This document shows, piece by piece, positions 25,770 through 38,138 of a DNA stretch of 64,000 nucleotides; within the stretch, counting starts at the first letter, position 1; every line of letters begins with the position of its first letter. The stretch is from Bilabrum cf. latius (lineage: Eukaryota > Bigyra: Bicosoecida > Bigyra > Bicosoecida): the NCBI GenBank assembly GCA_965178125.1, contig CBCXTV010000004.1, positions 1 to 64,000 of the forward strand, written 5' to 3'. A model generated the notes under the pieces. The model was not told where the DNA came from. It did not search any database and saw nothing but the letters and a program-made list of their open reading frames with translations. Position numbers and translations under genes: made by a program.

Positions 25770-26700
25770 CCGGCCCCCCAGGATTTCGCCAAAAATGGCC
25801 GATCCGCACAAGGAATTTAAGTTGCGGCGACACAGCTCGGACCCCGGCTTTTTTTTTGGCTGTTTCGGGGCCCCAAGAGGGCTCCCGGCCCCAAAAAGGG
25901 CAAAACGCGAGGTTGTGGTGGAAAAAATGGGCCCCAAGGAGCCCCCAAACGACGCAAAACGCCACGTTGTGGTGGATTTTAGAGCCCCTAAATCGCCCAA
26001 AAAAGACGCAAAACGCCACGTGGTGGTGGATTTTAGAGCCCCTAAATCGCCAAAAAAGACGCAAAACGCCACGTTGTAGTGGATTTTAGAGCCCCTAAAT
26101 CGCCCAAAAAAGACGCAAAACGCCACGTTGTGGTGTTTTTTTTGAGCGTTTTCGGGGGGCTCGGAAGGGGACCCCCCCAGGATTTGGCCAAAAATGGCCG
26201 ATCCACACAAGGACTTTAAGTTGCGGCGACACAGTTCGGGCCCCGGTTTGTTTTTGCGGTTTGGGGGCCCCGAGAGGGCTCCCGGCCCCAAAAAGGGCAA
26301 AACGCGAGGTTGTGGTGGAAAAAATGGGCCCCAGGCAGCCCCCAAACGACGCAAAACGCCACGTTGTGGTGGATTTTAGAGCCCCTAAATCGCCCAAAAA
26401 AGACGCAAAACGCCACGTGGTGGTGGATTTTAGAGCCCCTAAATCGCCAAAAAAGACGCAAAACGCCACGTTGTAGTGGATTTTAGAGCCCCTAAACCGC
26501 CCTAAAAAGACGCAAAACGCCACGTTGTGGTGTTTTTTTTGAGCGTTTTGGGGGGGCCCGGAAGGGGACCCCCCCAGGATTTGGCCAAAAATGGCCGATC
26601 CACACAAGGAATTTAAGTTACGGCGACACAGTTCGGGCCCCGGGGTTTGTTTTGCTGTTTGGGGGCCCCAAGAGGGCTCCCGGGAGGCCCTAGAGTGGCC
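25770..26700. repeat. 54-bp tandem repeats in about 398-bp modules, unit 1/2 border
   Basis: This is the same module family as at the window start, with AGGATTT boxes near 25780, 26179 and 26576. Some 54-bp copies read CCACGTGGTGG instead of CCACGTTGTGG, a variant absent from the 301-490 run of unit 1 and the equivalent run of unit 3. Copies have therefore been exchanged or homogenised unevenly between units. Confidence 0.9.
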
Positions 26701-29672
26701 CTTCTCCGCTTCAATTCCTGTCCCAAATCCGATTCCCATTTCGAGACCGAAAAAGGTGACCCGGAAAACGACGGTACTCTCCGTCACTCCATCTGGCGGC
26801 GAAAATTGCCTCAGTTTCCGGTCCCCGATTCCGGGCCCAGGGACCCCCGAAATTCCCGATTCCGCGCAGTGCCGAAAGCTCGACATAAACCACAAACACG
26901 ACACACAACACAACACGATAGCGCCTCCCCACGCGCGGGATTGGGTCCTTCCGCTCGCTGCATGTGAGCTGCAGTGTGTTCTTGCCGGGAATGTCACTGG
27001 AAGTCGCGCTGCAGTCTGCTCAGGGCGCCTTATGACCATGAAGGCGTCTCAGCACCCGCGACGGCAAGAGGGGGCACGCACGACGTTGCGAAGCACCCGC
27101 CCTGGGTGAAGAAACTGCGTATCCACAGGAGTCACGTTCAGGTGCGCGAGAATTGGAAAGGCGGGGTAACTGGTGCAGAGGAGCTTGTTCGCAGCGCGGC
27201 TTCCACCAGCGCCGCTGACGGTAAGATGCATCGGTCTCGGTACATGAGTCGGCACGGTGTTGCGTGATTGACTTCACGATGCGGGAGTGTGCAGCCTTCC
27301 GCAGCGGGAGAATTGTATCTCCCCACGACCGCCGAAAAAAAAAAAGGCTATGCTGGACTCGTTCCAGGGAAGGCTATGCGATGAGTATCTCTAGGCGCTT
27401 TCCGGAAGACCCACCCACTACACGCTGGTCAGCCCTCCCAAGCGGGAGTGAACCGCGGAGCCGCGGGCCCGTGAGCGCTGCTGCTACGATCATTTCTGCC
27501 CGTTTGACTCTCGCCCACTCTTGCCGTGACCAAAGACGCGCAGATCCTTATGACGCATGACACCTCGTCGAGGTGTCGGGACTGCCTCACACTCCCGTTA
27601 CGGAGACCCACAGCACTGCGACAACGAAATCGGTCACGAAGAGAGCAAGAGGCCGCGCACCTGAGCATCACAAAAACCCCGACAGACATAAACAACACCG
27701 TACCGTGAAGTCCCTGCGACGAGGGGATGCTAAGCGGCTCCCACGGCGGCTCCTCTGCGGGAGAAGCTGCCGCAGACCTCGAGATGGGATGCACATGATT
27801 GCGAAGATTGCGGAACTCGTCCGAAGCCGGTCGCACGAGGGTCACAGCGAATGGAGGCATATCTATGAAATAGAGTCTGCGTGCAAAGCAGCATTCCAAA
27901 CGATCGTCCGCATTCTTCCGAGCAAATCCTTGGGAGCACACATCCTGCGGACGACATCTCTTTTCTGTCCACCCCAGCGTACTCCCCGCACACACTTCTC
28001 GCGAATGATTGAGAATTCTGTGCGGCACATGTAATATCAGGCTACCATGATACGCGGAATGGCGTGCTATTGCTCGCACGTTCGTGCGCCCCCTTCCGAA
28101 TGCGCTTATCACATCACTATGTTCGTCGGCAACCGTATACATCGTAGGGGTCTTCCCTCCGACACCAAGCGTACACGACTGGCAGTAATAGCGCAGCGTA
28201 GATGTTTCGGGCGTCGCCCAGGACAAGTGTCGACGCCCGGTTCGTCACGATCACTACGTGTGCACTTCATTCACCGCCCTCCAGCCGCTAGACTTCTTTT
28301 GGAACGCGACATCCTACGACGCGCTATGACACGTAGCCGTAAACCGCAGACGGCCTCGCGTTCACTGCTTGCAGCGCAAGAGCGTGAACGAGAACCGCCC
28401 GCGTGGCACACCTTCGCAGGCGCGGAAGACAAAAAGTTCCTTCTAAGCTTGTATTCGGGTCCGAAAGCCAAATTCCACTTCGGGGTCGAGAAGGGCGACC
28501 CGGGAAATCACCGTACGCTCTGTGAATCCATTTCCCGGGGAAAGTCCCCGAGTTCCCGCTACCCGGTCCCAGGCCCAGCGACCCAGGAAAGTTCCCGTCC
28601 CCCCGCATGCGGAAACCTCCCACGAAGCACGCCCACCTCACGCTTCACACGCAAAAGTCCAGGAGTCAAATCCATTCCGGACCCAGCAGTTCACCCCCCG
28701 TGACGATTGGGAAAGGCTCTTGCACACACCTTCTCGTCCGAGCAGTCTATGGAGCACACGCCTGTCTTCGTTGCCTTTTCCGGCCAAAAATGCAGGGAGT
28801 TCGAAGGGGAAGTAGCAAACGCGGAAGACCGCTTTCGAAACGCAGGTGCTCAGGGAAAAACAACCAGAGCGTCCCTGATCCTCGGCAGAGCCGTCCAGGA
28901 GGGACGGGCACGGACGGGCATCGCAGATCTTGCAGCGCCACCATTCGCCGGGATGGGCGACCGGACGAGGGCGACCACAAGTACGTAGCGTGCGACGTCC
29001 GTCAGTCGCCATGTTGCGCTCATTCGCTTTCGCGGCACGACTTCCAGGGCCGGCCTTACTCACTCCTCGGAGTCCGCGTGTGGATTCTCCCCTGCGCACG
29101 ATCTGCCGCTCTAGATGCTACACAAAGATCCCGCTCGGATGACCCCCTCTGTGCATTCTGCAAGATTTTACGCGCCTCCATTCAATGCGCGAAGCATGCA
29201 CCGCAGCAGTCTGAGTCCGGTGACCACCTTCAATAGCGTGGGACAAATTCCGTCCGCGATGTGCATTCGGGCATGCTCCCCTTTCCGAGTCTCTGTGACC
29301 CGTAGTGCGTCCGCGGCCAACGACTCAGGACTCCACGATGGTACGCACGAGTTGCATTCCTTGCACGAAGCGTGCGGAGAGAAAGCGATGCTCAGACATC
29401 GAGGCGCTTGGAGGGTCTGCACACGACATGCTTCGAGAGGCCATGCAAACATGCGAAACCAGAACTGAGGTTCCTCATCGTTCCTGCTGTCGAGCGCTCA
29501 ATTGGGGCATCGGATCAGGACGAAGCTCGCGAAGAGAGGACGCGGGTGTCCCCATCCAAAAATCCGCCGCCTTCAAGGCTCATGTTCCCGGATCCTGCAT
29601 TCGCGAGTTTCGGGAGCAGAAGTGCAAGATCGCCGCTGGACACACAGCGCATGCCATTTCCCGTCTCTGGAG

Positions 29673-32234
29673 ATGTCGGGCTTCCAGGCGCAATTCGGAC
29701 ACCATCGCCAGGACCTCGGGAAGATGACATGCCTGCTGATCTGCAGGGAAGAGTCCCGCTTCGAGGAGTGGCGACAAAAAAAAGGGGCGCGAGAACTCCA
29801 CGAGCACATGGGAGCGGTCCTTCGGCTCCCCAATCCAGTGTTTCCGCAGACCGACAGGGACCCAGATGGACGCGACATCGTCAAAGACCAGGCCCTCTTG
29901 GATATCTTCTCCGGCAAGATAACGGACTGGATCAAATACAATCCGGCCACTCTTGGGGCGATCCAATCCCATCGAAACGCATGGCTGTGGGCTGAGAACC
30001 ACACGCCGACGGAATGGCTCATGGTTGTCGAGGATGATATCGAACCTCGCGAAGCATGCGTGGATCGGCTACTCGTAGTTCTTCACGCCATCGCGAAAAA
30101 CCCCAAGGTGACGCAGATGGCCATGTTAGCGGGGTCAGAAGCACCGAGAATGGTCAGCCTCCAGCGCGGAAACTCCACCTCCATCCACAACTGCGAGCGC
30201 CTCTTGGACGTGCGGACCTATCCGGCGCACTGGGTAGACAACACATTTGTGGTCCCCTTCCACGTCGGCATGGGCCTAAAGTGGTATCTCATCAGCCCGG
30301 AGGGGAGGAAGGCGCTCCTGAAGATGCGGATCCCGAACCGAAGCTTCGAACGCTGCGTCTGGCGCCGCATCTTCGACACGTTCCAAGGGCCGGTATGGAA
30401 GTGGGAAGATTGCCTCCGCATGACATCTGTGCTGGCAGCCAGCCCGGTCCTCGCATCGACTCCCGAGAGCATGGACACGGAGTGGGGGGGCTCGGGACGA
30501 CGAAGTGCGGATGCAGGGCACAGTATGAAACCGTACATAATGATCGACCCGAGTGACGACTGGACTCTTGGCGAGCGATTAAACACATTGTCCGTCGTGA
30601 TGTCCGTGTGCGCGGCCCTGAGTTGGGGGGTTGTCCTCGTCTGGGAAAAAACAGAGCGCGTGCCCATCTCCTACGAAGACTTGTGCGGTGTTCACGAGCA
30701 CGCCGGCGAAACCAACACGTTCGTCCACCTCCTCCAGGACAAACGCGGCGGGTCGTATTCGTACTTCCTGAGGTACGGAGACATCCGCATCCACGTGGTG
30801 CAGCCGATGATGTGCATCCCCACCCTCGACAGAATGCTCGACATGGTAGCCATGAAGAGGCCCAAGATGAACACACTGCCTCCCTTGAAATGGCAGACCG
30901 CTCGATGGATCCAAGTCAAGCAGAAGTGGATCGATAAACTCCACACGGAGATGCCGGGGGCCGAGCTGCCCTCATGGCTGGAGTGGCCACCCTCAACCCA
31001 CGCGCTTGTCCTCTGCGACGACAGGGACTTGGCGGCGCATAGCCTCGAGGGGAGATGCCAAGAGGAGCAGCAGGAGTGGATGAACGGCGGGAAGGACAAC
31101 AGCATCCAGTACTACATCCTTGAGGCAAAGCAGGCGCTGCAGAACGAGTTGGAAGACATCCTAAAGGGGGACAGCAGCTCGCGCCTCGTCGTGATCCGCA
31201 TGACAACCAAACCGCTGGGACAGGTCTGGGTGGGCATGATGAAGCACCTCACGAAGCAGTTCAGGGAGCGCATCATAACGCCAACGTTCCTCCTCCCGAA
31301 AATGATCCCCAAAAGGAGGCACGACGAGAAGAACCCGAGTGATGATTGGATTACTTGGGGAGCATCCTTGGCGAAAACCGTGGGCCTCCTCACGCTCATA
31401 CCTCCGATGCAAGTGCACTATCCCATCATGAGCTGGACCGTGGCCTGGAACCACTTCATGTTTAAGGGCAGGACTGCCACGGACACCGTGATCCCAGACG
31501 TCATCCGAACTCTGTACGCTCCGCACAAGAGCAACAGGAAGCAGCTCCTCAAGAACGGCCCGCTGTGCCAGACGAGGCGCGCCGTGCTGGACTCGCCCGC
31601 ACTGCAGGACATTGCGAACAACTACTCAAGGGCCAAGGACAAGACCTATAACCTCTTGAGCTATTCCAAATGGTTTGCCGAGGAAGCCATGTGGCACATG
31701 ATCGAGTACGCCGAAAGCACGCAGTGCATCGTCGACCCGTTCGTGAGCCGCCAGTGCCAAAAGGTCTTCGAGCACATCCCCTCGGACGACATCGGCCATG
31801 CGGACGCCCGGCTCCGGTACAACCTTCAGGATGCCGACGACCGAGGTTACCGCTTCAACGCGGGGCATCTCTACACCGCGGTGCAGGGCATCAAAACGGT
31901 GAACATCGCATACAACAAGTGGCTCACCGAGCAGGCACAGAGTCATTCCGAATGGAGCTGGGGCAAAACGTTCATCAAGCTTGTGATCAACCAGTGGCGG
32001 CAGCAGCAGGGCAGTGAGCCGTATGACGTGGACGAGGAGGAGTACGTGAGCCTTCCGCGGACCTTCCACGGGAATTCGTTGAAGCTCGCGAGGAGCGCAA
32101 GCCTCAAGGACACGAGATCCTGCTCCAGATCGCCCTCATCCTATTCCAGGTCGCCCTCCACCAACAGGACTGAGGCACAGCCTTCGAAGAGAGCGCGCCT
32201 GACCCCGGCACCCGGCGTAAAGCAAGAGCCCTGA
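29673..32234 (+). CDS. Two-domain GT25-like protein, unit 2 copy
   Basis: Copy of the 3626-6187 gene with the same ATG and stop. I see five base differences. Three change the protein: C to W and F to L in the VCKWEDCF segment, and N to K in the LLPNMIPKRR segment. The unit 2 version has a G where unit 1 has a T at 4351; the T creates a GTAAGT in unit 1. The SH and EDD motifs are intact in both. There is no unit 3 copy because the 12-kb block is absent there. Confidence 0.75.
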   Translation: MSGFQAQFGHHRQDLGKMTCLLICREESRFEEWRQKKGARELHEHMGAVLRLPNPVFPQTDRDPDGRDIVKDQALLDIFSGKITDWIKYNPATLGAIQSHRNAWLWAENHTPTEWLMVVEDDIEPREACVDRLLVVLHAIAKNPKVTQMAMLAGSEAPRMVSLQRGNSTSIHNCERLLDVRTYPAHWVDNTFVVPFHVGMGLKWYLISPEGRKALLKMRIPNRSFERCVWRRIFDTFQGPVWKWEDCLRMTSVLAASPVLASTPESMDTEWGGSGRRSADAGHSMKPYIMIDPSDDWTLGERLNTLSVVMSVCAALSWGVVLVWEKTERVPISYEDLCGVHEHAGETNTFVHLLQDKRGGSYSYFLRYGDIRIHVVQPMMCIPTLDRMLDMVAMKRPKMNTLPPLKWQTARWIQVKQKWIDKLHTEMPGAELPSWLEWPPSTHALVLCDDRDLAAHSLEGRCQEEQQEWMNGGKDNSIQYYILEAKQALQNELEDILKGDSSSRLVVIRMTTKPLGQVWVGMMKHLTKQFRERIITPTFLLPKMIPKRRHDEKNPSDDWITWGASLAKTVGLLTLIPPMQVHYPIMSWTVAWNHFMFKGRTATDTVIPDVIRTLYAPHKSNRKQLLKNGPLCQTRRAVLDSPALQDIANNYSRAKDKTYNLLSYSKWFAEEAMWHMIEYAESTQCIVDPFVSRQCQKVFEHIPSDDIGHADARLRYNLQDADDRGYRFNAGHLYTAVQGIKTVNIAYNKWLTEQAQSHSEWSWGKTFIKLVINQWRQQQGSEPYDVDEEEYVSLPRTFHGNSLKLARSASLKDTRSCSRSPSSYSRSPSTNRTEAQPSKRARLTPAPGVKQEP

Positions 32235-33108
32235 CGACGAAATGCCGCGGAACAGCGCGTTGCGAGGAGACAAAGCTCCGCAGGCAACAGCAGAAGGCCG
32301 CCGAGCGCCGGAGTTGGAGGGTCACATAGTTCCATCGGTCCCATTCTCTCCGGAAGTCGCATAGCACGTGGAGATCCGCATGCTCTCGGTGCATGAACGC
32401 TGGCAGCACGCAGTGCCAAAGTCGCAAAGCTCTTCAGAGTCACAAGTCCAGAAGTTCTTCTGCCAATGTGTGTCCTCTTCCCGCTCATGTGTGCATCCTC
32501 GGAGGAAGTCTGGAGATGACAGGACCCAGCACGCACCACATCAGAAGTCCTTTTTTAAAGCGGCATCGTCAGAAAAAAATCTGGAACGCCCTTCCGCAAA
32601 AAAGAGTGCTGCCCACAGAAAAAAGGGAAACACCTGAGGCCCCAGAAGCCAAAGGGAGGACCGCGAAGGACGCAGTTTCGAGGTCACACTTTCCGGGACC
32701 AGTTTTGAGCCCAAAAAGGGGTACACAAGAGGAAAACACGATGCGGGAGGCTTGAAATTGTCACCGAAAACGGGCCCAAAATTGGGACCCCTTTTTCGCA
32801 AATTTCGCAGCATCCAGACGACCCAGAAAGGCTTTCCCAGGCGCCGCCTCGAAGCTCACCTTCTCGCATGCAACCATGACGCACCCCCACCTCCTCATGC
32901 AGACGCGTCTGAGAGACCCCGCAGTGGAACTTCTCCCATTCTGCGCAGGAAGCACTTCAGTCTACAAGGACCCGCGCACTTCTTACCGCACCACCTCCAT
33001 GTGAAAGCACTTCTCGCTGAGTTTTTTTTGGGCCCAGGAATACAGCAACTGCCAGAAGCTTCGCACAGAAAAGCAGCCCGCTCAGGAAGCAAACTCACTG
33101 CACACCCC

Positions 33109-33579
33109 ATGGCGAGCGACGCAGAACCGGAGGACGCAATGCGGCTCGACTCCCCTAAAGATGCGGATGCAGCGGCGCCACCCGAAGCGACGGAGGCAGG
33201 ATCACAGAAACCAGATCATGCGCAGCAGTTCTTCGAGGAGCCCTGCCCGAAAGACGGACACATGGAAGCGCTAGAGAAGACCGCCAAGACGGACGAACCT
33301 GGCGACACACCCTTGTTCGTCGACAAGTGGACGGCAGCGATCACACGCCTTACCGAGGAGCGCAAGGCTCTCAAGCTCGAGCAGCGGGCTAAAACGAAGG
33401 CCATCCGCAAAACCATCCGGCAGAAAAGGCGCACCATGAAGAACGCCAAAAAACTCACAGACGACGAGCTCGCCCAAATCGTGCTAGACAGGAAGATCTT
33501 GCAGTTGGTGCAAAAAGAAGAGATCGCAGCACGCAGCTCCGCCAACTCCTCAACGAGCCAGGCGAAGTCGACCTTGTGA
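33109..33579 (+). CDS. Small acidic/basic coiled-coil protein, unit 2 copy
   Basis: Same 156-residue protein as at 7063-7533. The upstream one-base deletion here makes the reading frame open much further 5' without any ATG, which supports 33109 as the start. Confidence 0.55.
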   Translation: MASDAEPEDAMRLDSPKDADAAAPPEATEAGSQKPDHAQQFFEEPCPKDGHMEALEKTAKTDEPGDTPLFVDKWTAAITRLTEERKALKLEQRAKTKAIRKTIRQKRRTMKNAKKLTDDELAQIVLDRKILQLVQKEEIAARSSANSSTSQAKSTL

Positions 33580-34001
33580 GAAGCGCTTCCCGTGTTCAGA
33601 GAACCGAGGATTACAGATAGACCCCGCGTCACAGAAGCCATCGCAAGAGGGCAGAGCGTCAAGTACAGCGCAGTCTTGACGGACACAGATAGCCCGAGCA
33701 GCACAAAGCAGCGGATGCGGCTGCCCAGCGGAGTCGCGCACTCGGACAGCATACACGGGACGTGCTGGCAGAAATCACTCAGTCCGCGAGCACCGTCGTC
33801 AAGAGCACGGGAGGGGCAGACTCGACATGCACAACTTTGAAAAACGGGAGGGGCACGAAAGGAAGACAAATTTGGCATTAATCCTTGATTACCCCCGCCC
33901 CCCCGTAGAATCAGAGCGAGTAGACGTGTGAGGAAGGTCCGGAGGGCAGTCATAGAAGAGTGCACGCGAAAACAAGAGGAAAGGAGACCCCCCAAACCCA
34001 C

Positions 34002-34246
34002 GTAGTGCGATCCTGGGGGGTACCCTCTAAGGTACTAAGAATCCTTCCCCCGAAAATCGCACTACCTCGGTCCCTGGCGTCGGGGAAAGCGGAAAAAAGG
34101 GGAGCACTACCGTGAAAAAATCCTGCATTTTACAGGGAAATCGGAGCACTACGTGTCAAAAACTGGGGGTTTTTGAGCTTTTTTTTCCAGAAAAACGGCA
34201 TTTTTTTATGTAAAAACCGCGCGAAACGAGCACTACCGAGCACTAC
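34002..34246. promoter_or_regulatory. Hairpin plus iteron cluster upstream of Rep, unit 2
   Basis: The hairpin is 34002-34065, with fully paired GTAGTGCGAT and ATCGCACTAC arms. GCACTAC also occurs at 34104-34110, 34146-34152, 34230-34236 and 34240-34246. Iterons are conserved with unit 1, but the two CACAACGTGG boxes present near 8025 and 8208 in unit 1 are replaced here by unrelated bases. Confidence 0.45.
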
Positions 34247-34755
34247 CTCGCCTCCTCCAGTCGTGTTTCGCATTTTTTTCGCTGGCCGAAAATGTCTCCG
34301 AAGGCGCTGCCTCGAGGGGGGTTCCGATGGCTGATTTTGGGCGTTCGGTTGTCGATTTCGCGTGCATTTCAGGTTGTCGGCGAGGCCTTTTTGGCGTATG
34401 TCGCAGGTTCGGATGCCCTCGAACGTCGTGCCTCATGTGGTATTCGCCGGTTTCTGATGTTCGAGAAGGCGGTCGGTCGGTCATCCTCTCTGGCAGGCTC
34501 CGAAGTGCGTTTGTGATCGTGCTAATTGCAACGCCATGCTTTCCTTCGTTGGCTTCGAGAATCCTTCCCTCGGAAGCGGTACTACCTCGCCCAGGGCGGC
34601 ACGAGCTGCAGACTCAGCTGCCTCGGTGCTCATGTGTGTCCCGTGTCAGCAGTTTCGGTGTTTCGAACAGCAAGGATTCTGGGCATTGCGTGTCGGAGGC
34701 AAGTGTTCTATCTTGAGGCATTCCGCGATTCGTCGAAGGATTATTTGCGCAAATA

Positions 34756-37041
34756 ATGTCGGCTCCGTTCAAGGGCGAAACGATGAGTTTGTCTGTTGCC
34801 GAGTCGCTGAAGTCCGGAGTCGCATCCTGCTCCTGGGATCCCGCGTGGGTTTCCGCGAGCTGCGTGCCGTGCGATGGCCTCCCCACAAGCCAGGAGTCAG
34901 AAGCGTCCACGACGGCGACCTCTGCTTTGTTAGGGGTGTCCGAGGCGTCCTCAACGTGCTCGTGTGGCCTCGGTGTCTCCAATTCGGTGGCTGCAGCGCG
35001 CGCGGCCGCTGTCCCGAGTTTTGGCTTTGACGATGCGGAGAACGACTTCGACGCCAGTCTCGAAATGATTGAGGCCTCATGCGAGGTCGCATGCGAGGCA
35101 GAATGCGAGGGCGATCCGGGAGCCTGCTTGTTGTCCCACGGTAAGTCGAGCGGTCAGTGGCAGATCGGCGTAGTGGGTGAACGAGTCCTTTATGAGGGCC
35201 TCAGCGTTGAGGGCGACATTCCTGGCCTCGTTGCTGCCTCCGAAGCGCTCGCCGCGGGTGTCATCAATTTGGAACCCCCGTCAGAGGAAGTACTTTTGCC
35301 GGTGCAGCTTCTGCGGAGTAGTCAAGGTTCCCGTGGGGTTCCGCCCATCGAGGATTCTGCGCCCGATGCGAGGGGGCGACCGCAGATGCTCATGCTTCCC
35401 GATTTCGTGCCCCCCGTGAAGAGGCGGCGTCTTCGGCAGAAGTGCGACCCTGCTGAGGGCGATGCAGCACCGAGTCTTGCGGCTCATCCCGGACCTCCGC
35501 CCGCGGCTCGTGCCGCGGCCGGAGCGTCTGGGCCGCAGCGCTCGACTGGAAGGCCTTCGACTCGTCCGAGTGATAGTGTCATCTATCGTCTCCTGCGGGT
35601 TTTCCCTGACGATTTCAAGTTGGCGTTTCCGGCGTCGGTGTCACACCAGCGGAAGCGGTGCCTCATCAGGGAGGCGCTTCGCAATGTACCCGGTGACCGC
35701 ATGTGCATCTTGAAAGACTGGGCTGCGGGGGCGGAGGACACTCCTTGCCAGCTTCGTTTCGAGGAGCTCTTCCCAGAGCTTGCGCGGCAGCGGGACGAAG
35801 TTGTGAGGAATCCGGGATCGCATTCAGTGCCCGTGGGCGAGATTGTGCCTGCGTCCGACAAGAACACGAGGCGGGGAAGGGCCGTGATGCTTACCTTTCA
35901 CGGTCGCTGGGGTGTCGAAAAGGAGCCTGTGCGCGACATCATGTCGGCATCCGTGGCAAGGGGCGTCCTGAGGCGATTGGTTCTCGCGTCTCCGTTCTAT
36001 GTGGAGCTTTGGGCCACCTTCAAGGCATGGGCGCAGGACATCGCGCGGCGGATGATGTGGCCTCAGCTGTCCATGAAAATGGAGCTCTCCCTGCACCGCA
36101 AGCACGCCGCAAACCTGGTGCACTTCCACGTATGCATGACGGATTCCGAGAAGTCGCATCGTTGTCGCGTGGCGGAGGATTTCATGTGGGCCGGCAGCAG
36201 GCCGAATGTCGTGTACGGCTCCGGGCGGTCAGCGAAAGCGCAGGAACGTGGCGCGTCGGAGTTACACTATTATTGTCAAGCTCCCAAAGTCGGTGCGCTG
36301 CTTTGCGCCACGAACTACCGAGCCGGACGCGATTTCGTCGTCAATGGTAAGTTCGTGCACGCGTTGTTCGCACGCTTCAAAATGGATCCGGACGTCGCGA
36401 GAAGGGAACTCGTGGCGTATCGGTGTCGGGACGCCGAGAGCTTAGTGCGCGCCATCGACTTCCACATACAGAATGCCGCGGAGAGGAGAGAGGTGTGCGC
36501 GCAGGCCGCGGTGCACGTAGTGACGAAGCTCCGCCCCTTTAAGGTGGTGCCCGAAGTCGAGAAGTGGCGCGAGAGCTATCGTCAGGAGTGGTTCGCGCAC
36601 ATGCGCTTCAAGTTCCTTGTCTTGGTGGGGGACTCCCGGTTCGGGAAGACAGTGTACGCGCGGAATCTCTTCGGGAGCGAAAGGACTCTTGTTGTGAACT
36701 GTCAGGGCAGTGTGGAACCTCCGCTCCGTGGCTTCGATCGAAGTCGGCATGTGGCCATTGTGTTCGACGAGGCAAATGCCCTGTGGGTCGTCAACAACAA
36801 ACAGGTCTTTCAGGCTGGCCTTGACCCCTCCCTGCTCGGCCAGAGCAAGACGAACAGCCTCGCATACTCTGTGTGGCTCCACGGTATCGCCCTGATCATC
36901 TGCACGAATTCGTGGGGCTCTGACGTGACGGAGTCGGTGGACCGCGAGTGGCTTGACAACAACTGTACGAAAGTGGAGGTGAAAGATCGGCTCTACTTCG
37001 ACGAGGACTTGTTGTCTCTCACGGATGTGCAGAAGAGCTGA
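34756..37041 (+). CDS. CRESS-type replication initiator, unit 2 copy
   Basis: Predicted protein identical to the 8712-10997 product, with all HUH, tyrosine, Walker A, Walker B and motif C residues retained. It is preceded by its own hairpin/iteron region. No full copy exists in unit 3; only short fragments survive in each mosaic region. Confidence 0.88.
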   Translation: MSAPFKGETMSLSVAESLKSGVASCSWDPAWVSASCVPCDGLPTSQESEASTTATSALLGVSEASSTCSCGLGVSNSVAAARAAAVPSFGFDDAENDFDASLEMIEASCEVACEAECEGDPGACLLSHGKSSGQWQIGVVGERVLYEGLSVEGDIPGLVAASEALAAGVINLEPPSEEVLLPVQLLRSSQGSRGVPPIEDSAPDARGRPQMLMLPDFVPPVKRRRLRQKCDPAEGDAAPSLAAHPGPPPAARAAAGASGPQRSTGRPSTRPSDSVIYRLLRVFPDDFKLAFPASVSHQRKRCLIREALRNVPGDRMCILKDWAAGAEDTPCQLRFEELFPELARQRDEVVRNPGSHSVPVGEIVPASDKNTRRGRAVMLTFHGRWGVEKEPVRDIMSASVARGVLRRLVLASPFYVELWATFKAWAQDIARRMMWPQLSMKMELSLHRKHAANLVHFHVCMTDSEKSHRCRVAEDFMWAGSRPNVVYGSGRSAKAQERGASELHYYCQAPKVGALLCATNYRAGRDFVVNGKFVHALFARFKMDPDVARRELVAYRCRDAESLVRAIDFHIQNAAERREVCAQAAVHVVTKLRPFKVVPEVEKWRESYRQEWFAHMRFKFLVLVGDSRFGKTVYARNLFGSERTLVVNCQGSVEPPLRGFDRSRHVAIVFDEANALWVVNNKQVFQAGLDPSLLGQSKTNSLAYSVWLHGIALIICTNSWGSDVTESVDREWLDNNCTKVEVKDRLYFDEDLLSLTDVQKS

Positions 37042-37445
37042 CGCCGGCCGCTGAGGTTTTCAGTCCGGTTCACACGAGCGCCGGAGCCGCAGCGGCAGCC
37101 GCTTCGGTGCTCCTGAAGGTCTAATGTCCTCAATGCGTTTCGTGTGCAAAAAGGATGTGGTCTCTACATGGGGGCATTCCGCAAGTTTCATGTGGTCCGT
37201 CGCGTTCGTCCGGGGGAGTGCTTGCCTAGTATTGGGAGCTTGCCTGACACACACACACGTGGCACCCAGCCTGATGGGTTGCAAGTGTGTGTGTGTCTCC
37301 GCAGTGCCGCGGTTGGGACCCGGCGGGTCGTTTGCTTTTACGTCGCCGCGTCGCGCGCCGACGAGACATTTCTTGGTCTCAGAAGCCTCTGCTTCCGGTA
37401 GTCGCGCCGTGTACGCTCGCGGGCCGAAGGTGGGTGCGTTGCTTG

Positions 37446-38138
37446 ATGGCCTACGTCGGTATCGCCGATGCACCGTATGTGGCCGTGGTTGCCGCGTCGA
37501 CCTCCGAGCACGCCCCGGAGGGCGAGGTGGAGATGATGCTTGCGCCTCTTGCCGGAGATGTCGGTTTCAAGCGGCCTCGCGTGTTTCCTCCCGGTTCGCG
37601 ACTTCTTCCTAAGTCGCCGGCCCATCCGGCGGTGCTCATAACAGCGCTCGGCAGTGAGGCACCTCAGGACACACAGTGCGTCGTTTGGTCGGACTCTAAG
37701 GCTTTCGACCTCGCGGAGTTTGTATGCTCTTCCTGCGGCTGCAATCGTGTCATGGCGGACCTGAATCATCGTATGCGTGATCGTCTCGTGCGTCGCGTGC
37801 AGCGTACGCTTTATGCCGATGATTCTCCGTGCGGCAGGGGTGCGATTACTTGTCGTGCTTGTCGCGAGAAGGCGCGGGACGCGGCGCCGAAGACGTCGAT
37901 CATGAACGCGGCGAACAAGAAGAAGATCTCGGGAACACTTCGCATGCAGTTGGATCTCATTGTAGAGACCGGGGAGCGGAAGGGGCAGCGTTGTACTGCG
38001 GAGAAAATTCTGACATTGGGAACGATGAAGCAGCACAGGGTTTTCGAGAGGGATCTTTACGATGAGGCATGGCGCGGGCTTGTTCGTCTGTCTGGACGCG
38101 AGGCTTGGAGCGATGACGATTCTTGGTCTCCGCGTTGA
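37446..38138 (+). CDS. Small paired-CxxC protein, unit 2 copy
   Basis: Same predicted 230-residue protein as 11402-12094. The one base change I see (CCC to CCT in the GSEAPQD segment) is silent. Confidence 0.65.
   Translation: MAYVGIADAPYVAVVAASTSEHAPEGEVEMMLAPLAGDVGFKRPRVFPPGSRLLPKSPAHPAVLITALGSEAPQDTQCVVWSDSKAFDLAEFVCSSCGCNRVMADLNHRMRDRLVRRVQRTLYADDSPCGRGAITCRACREKARDAAPKTSIMNAANKKKISGTLRMQLDLIVETGERKGQRCTAEKILTLGTMKQHRVFERDLYDEAWRGLVRLSGREAWSDDDSWSPR

Larger units (their letters stand above)
1..26046. repeat. Tandem unit 1 (about 26,045 bp)
   Basis: The whole sequence from 1 to about 26046 recurs from 26047 with only scattered differences. Corresponding genes lie 26044-26047 bp apart. 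For example, the replication-initiator start is at 8712 and again at 34756, and the glycosyltransferase stop is at 6187 and again at 32234. The offset wobbles by a few bases because of short indels in homopolymers. The start is arbitrary: position 1 falls inside a 54-bp tandem array that also spans the unit 1/unit 2 border. Confidence 0.95.
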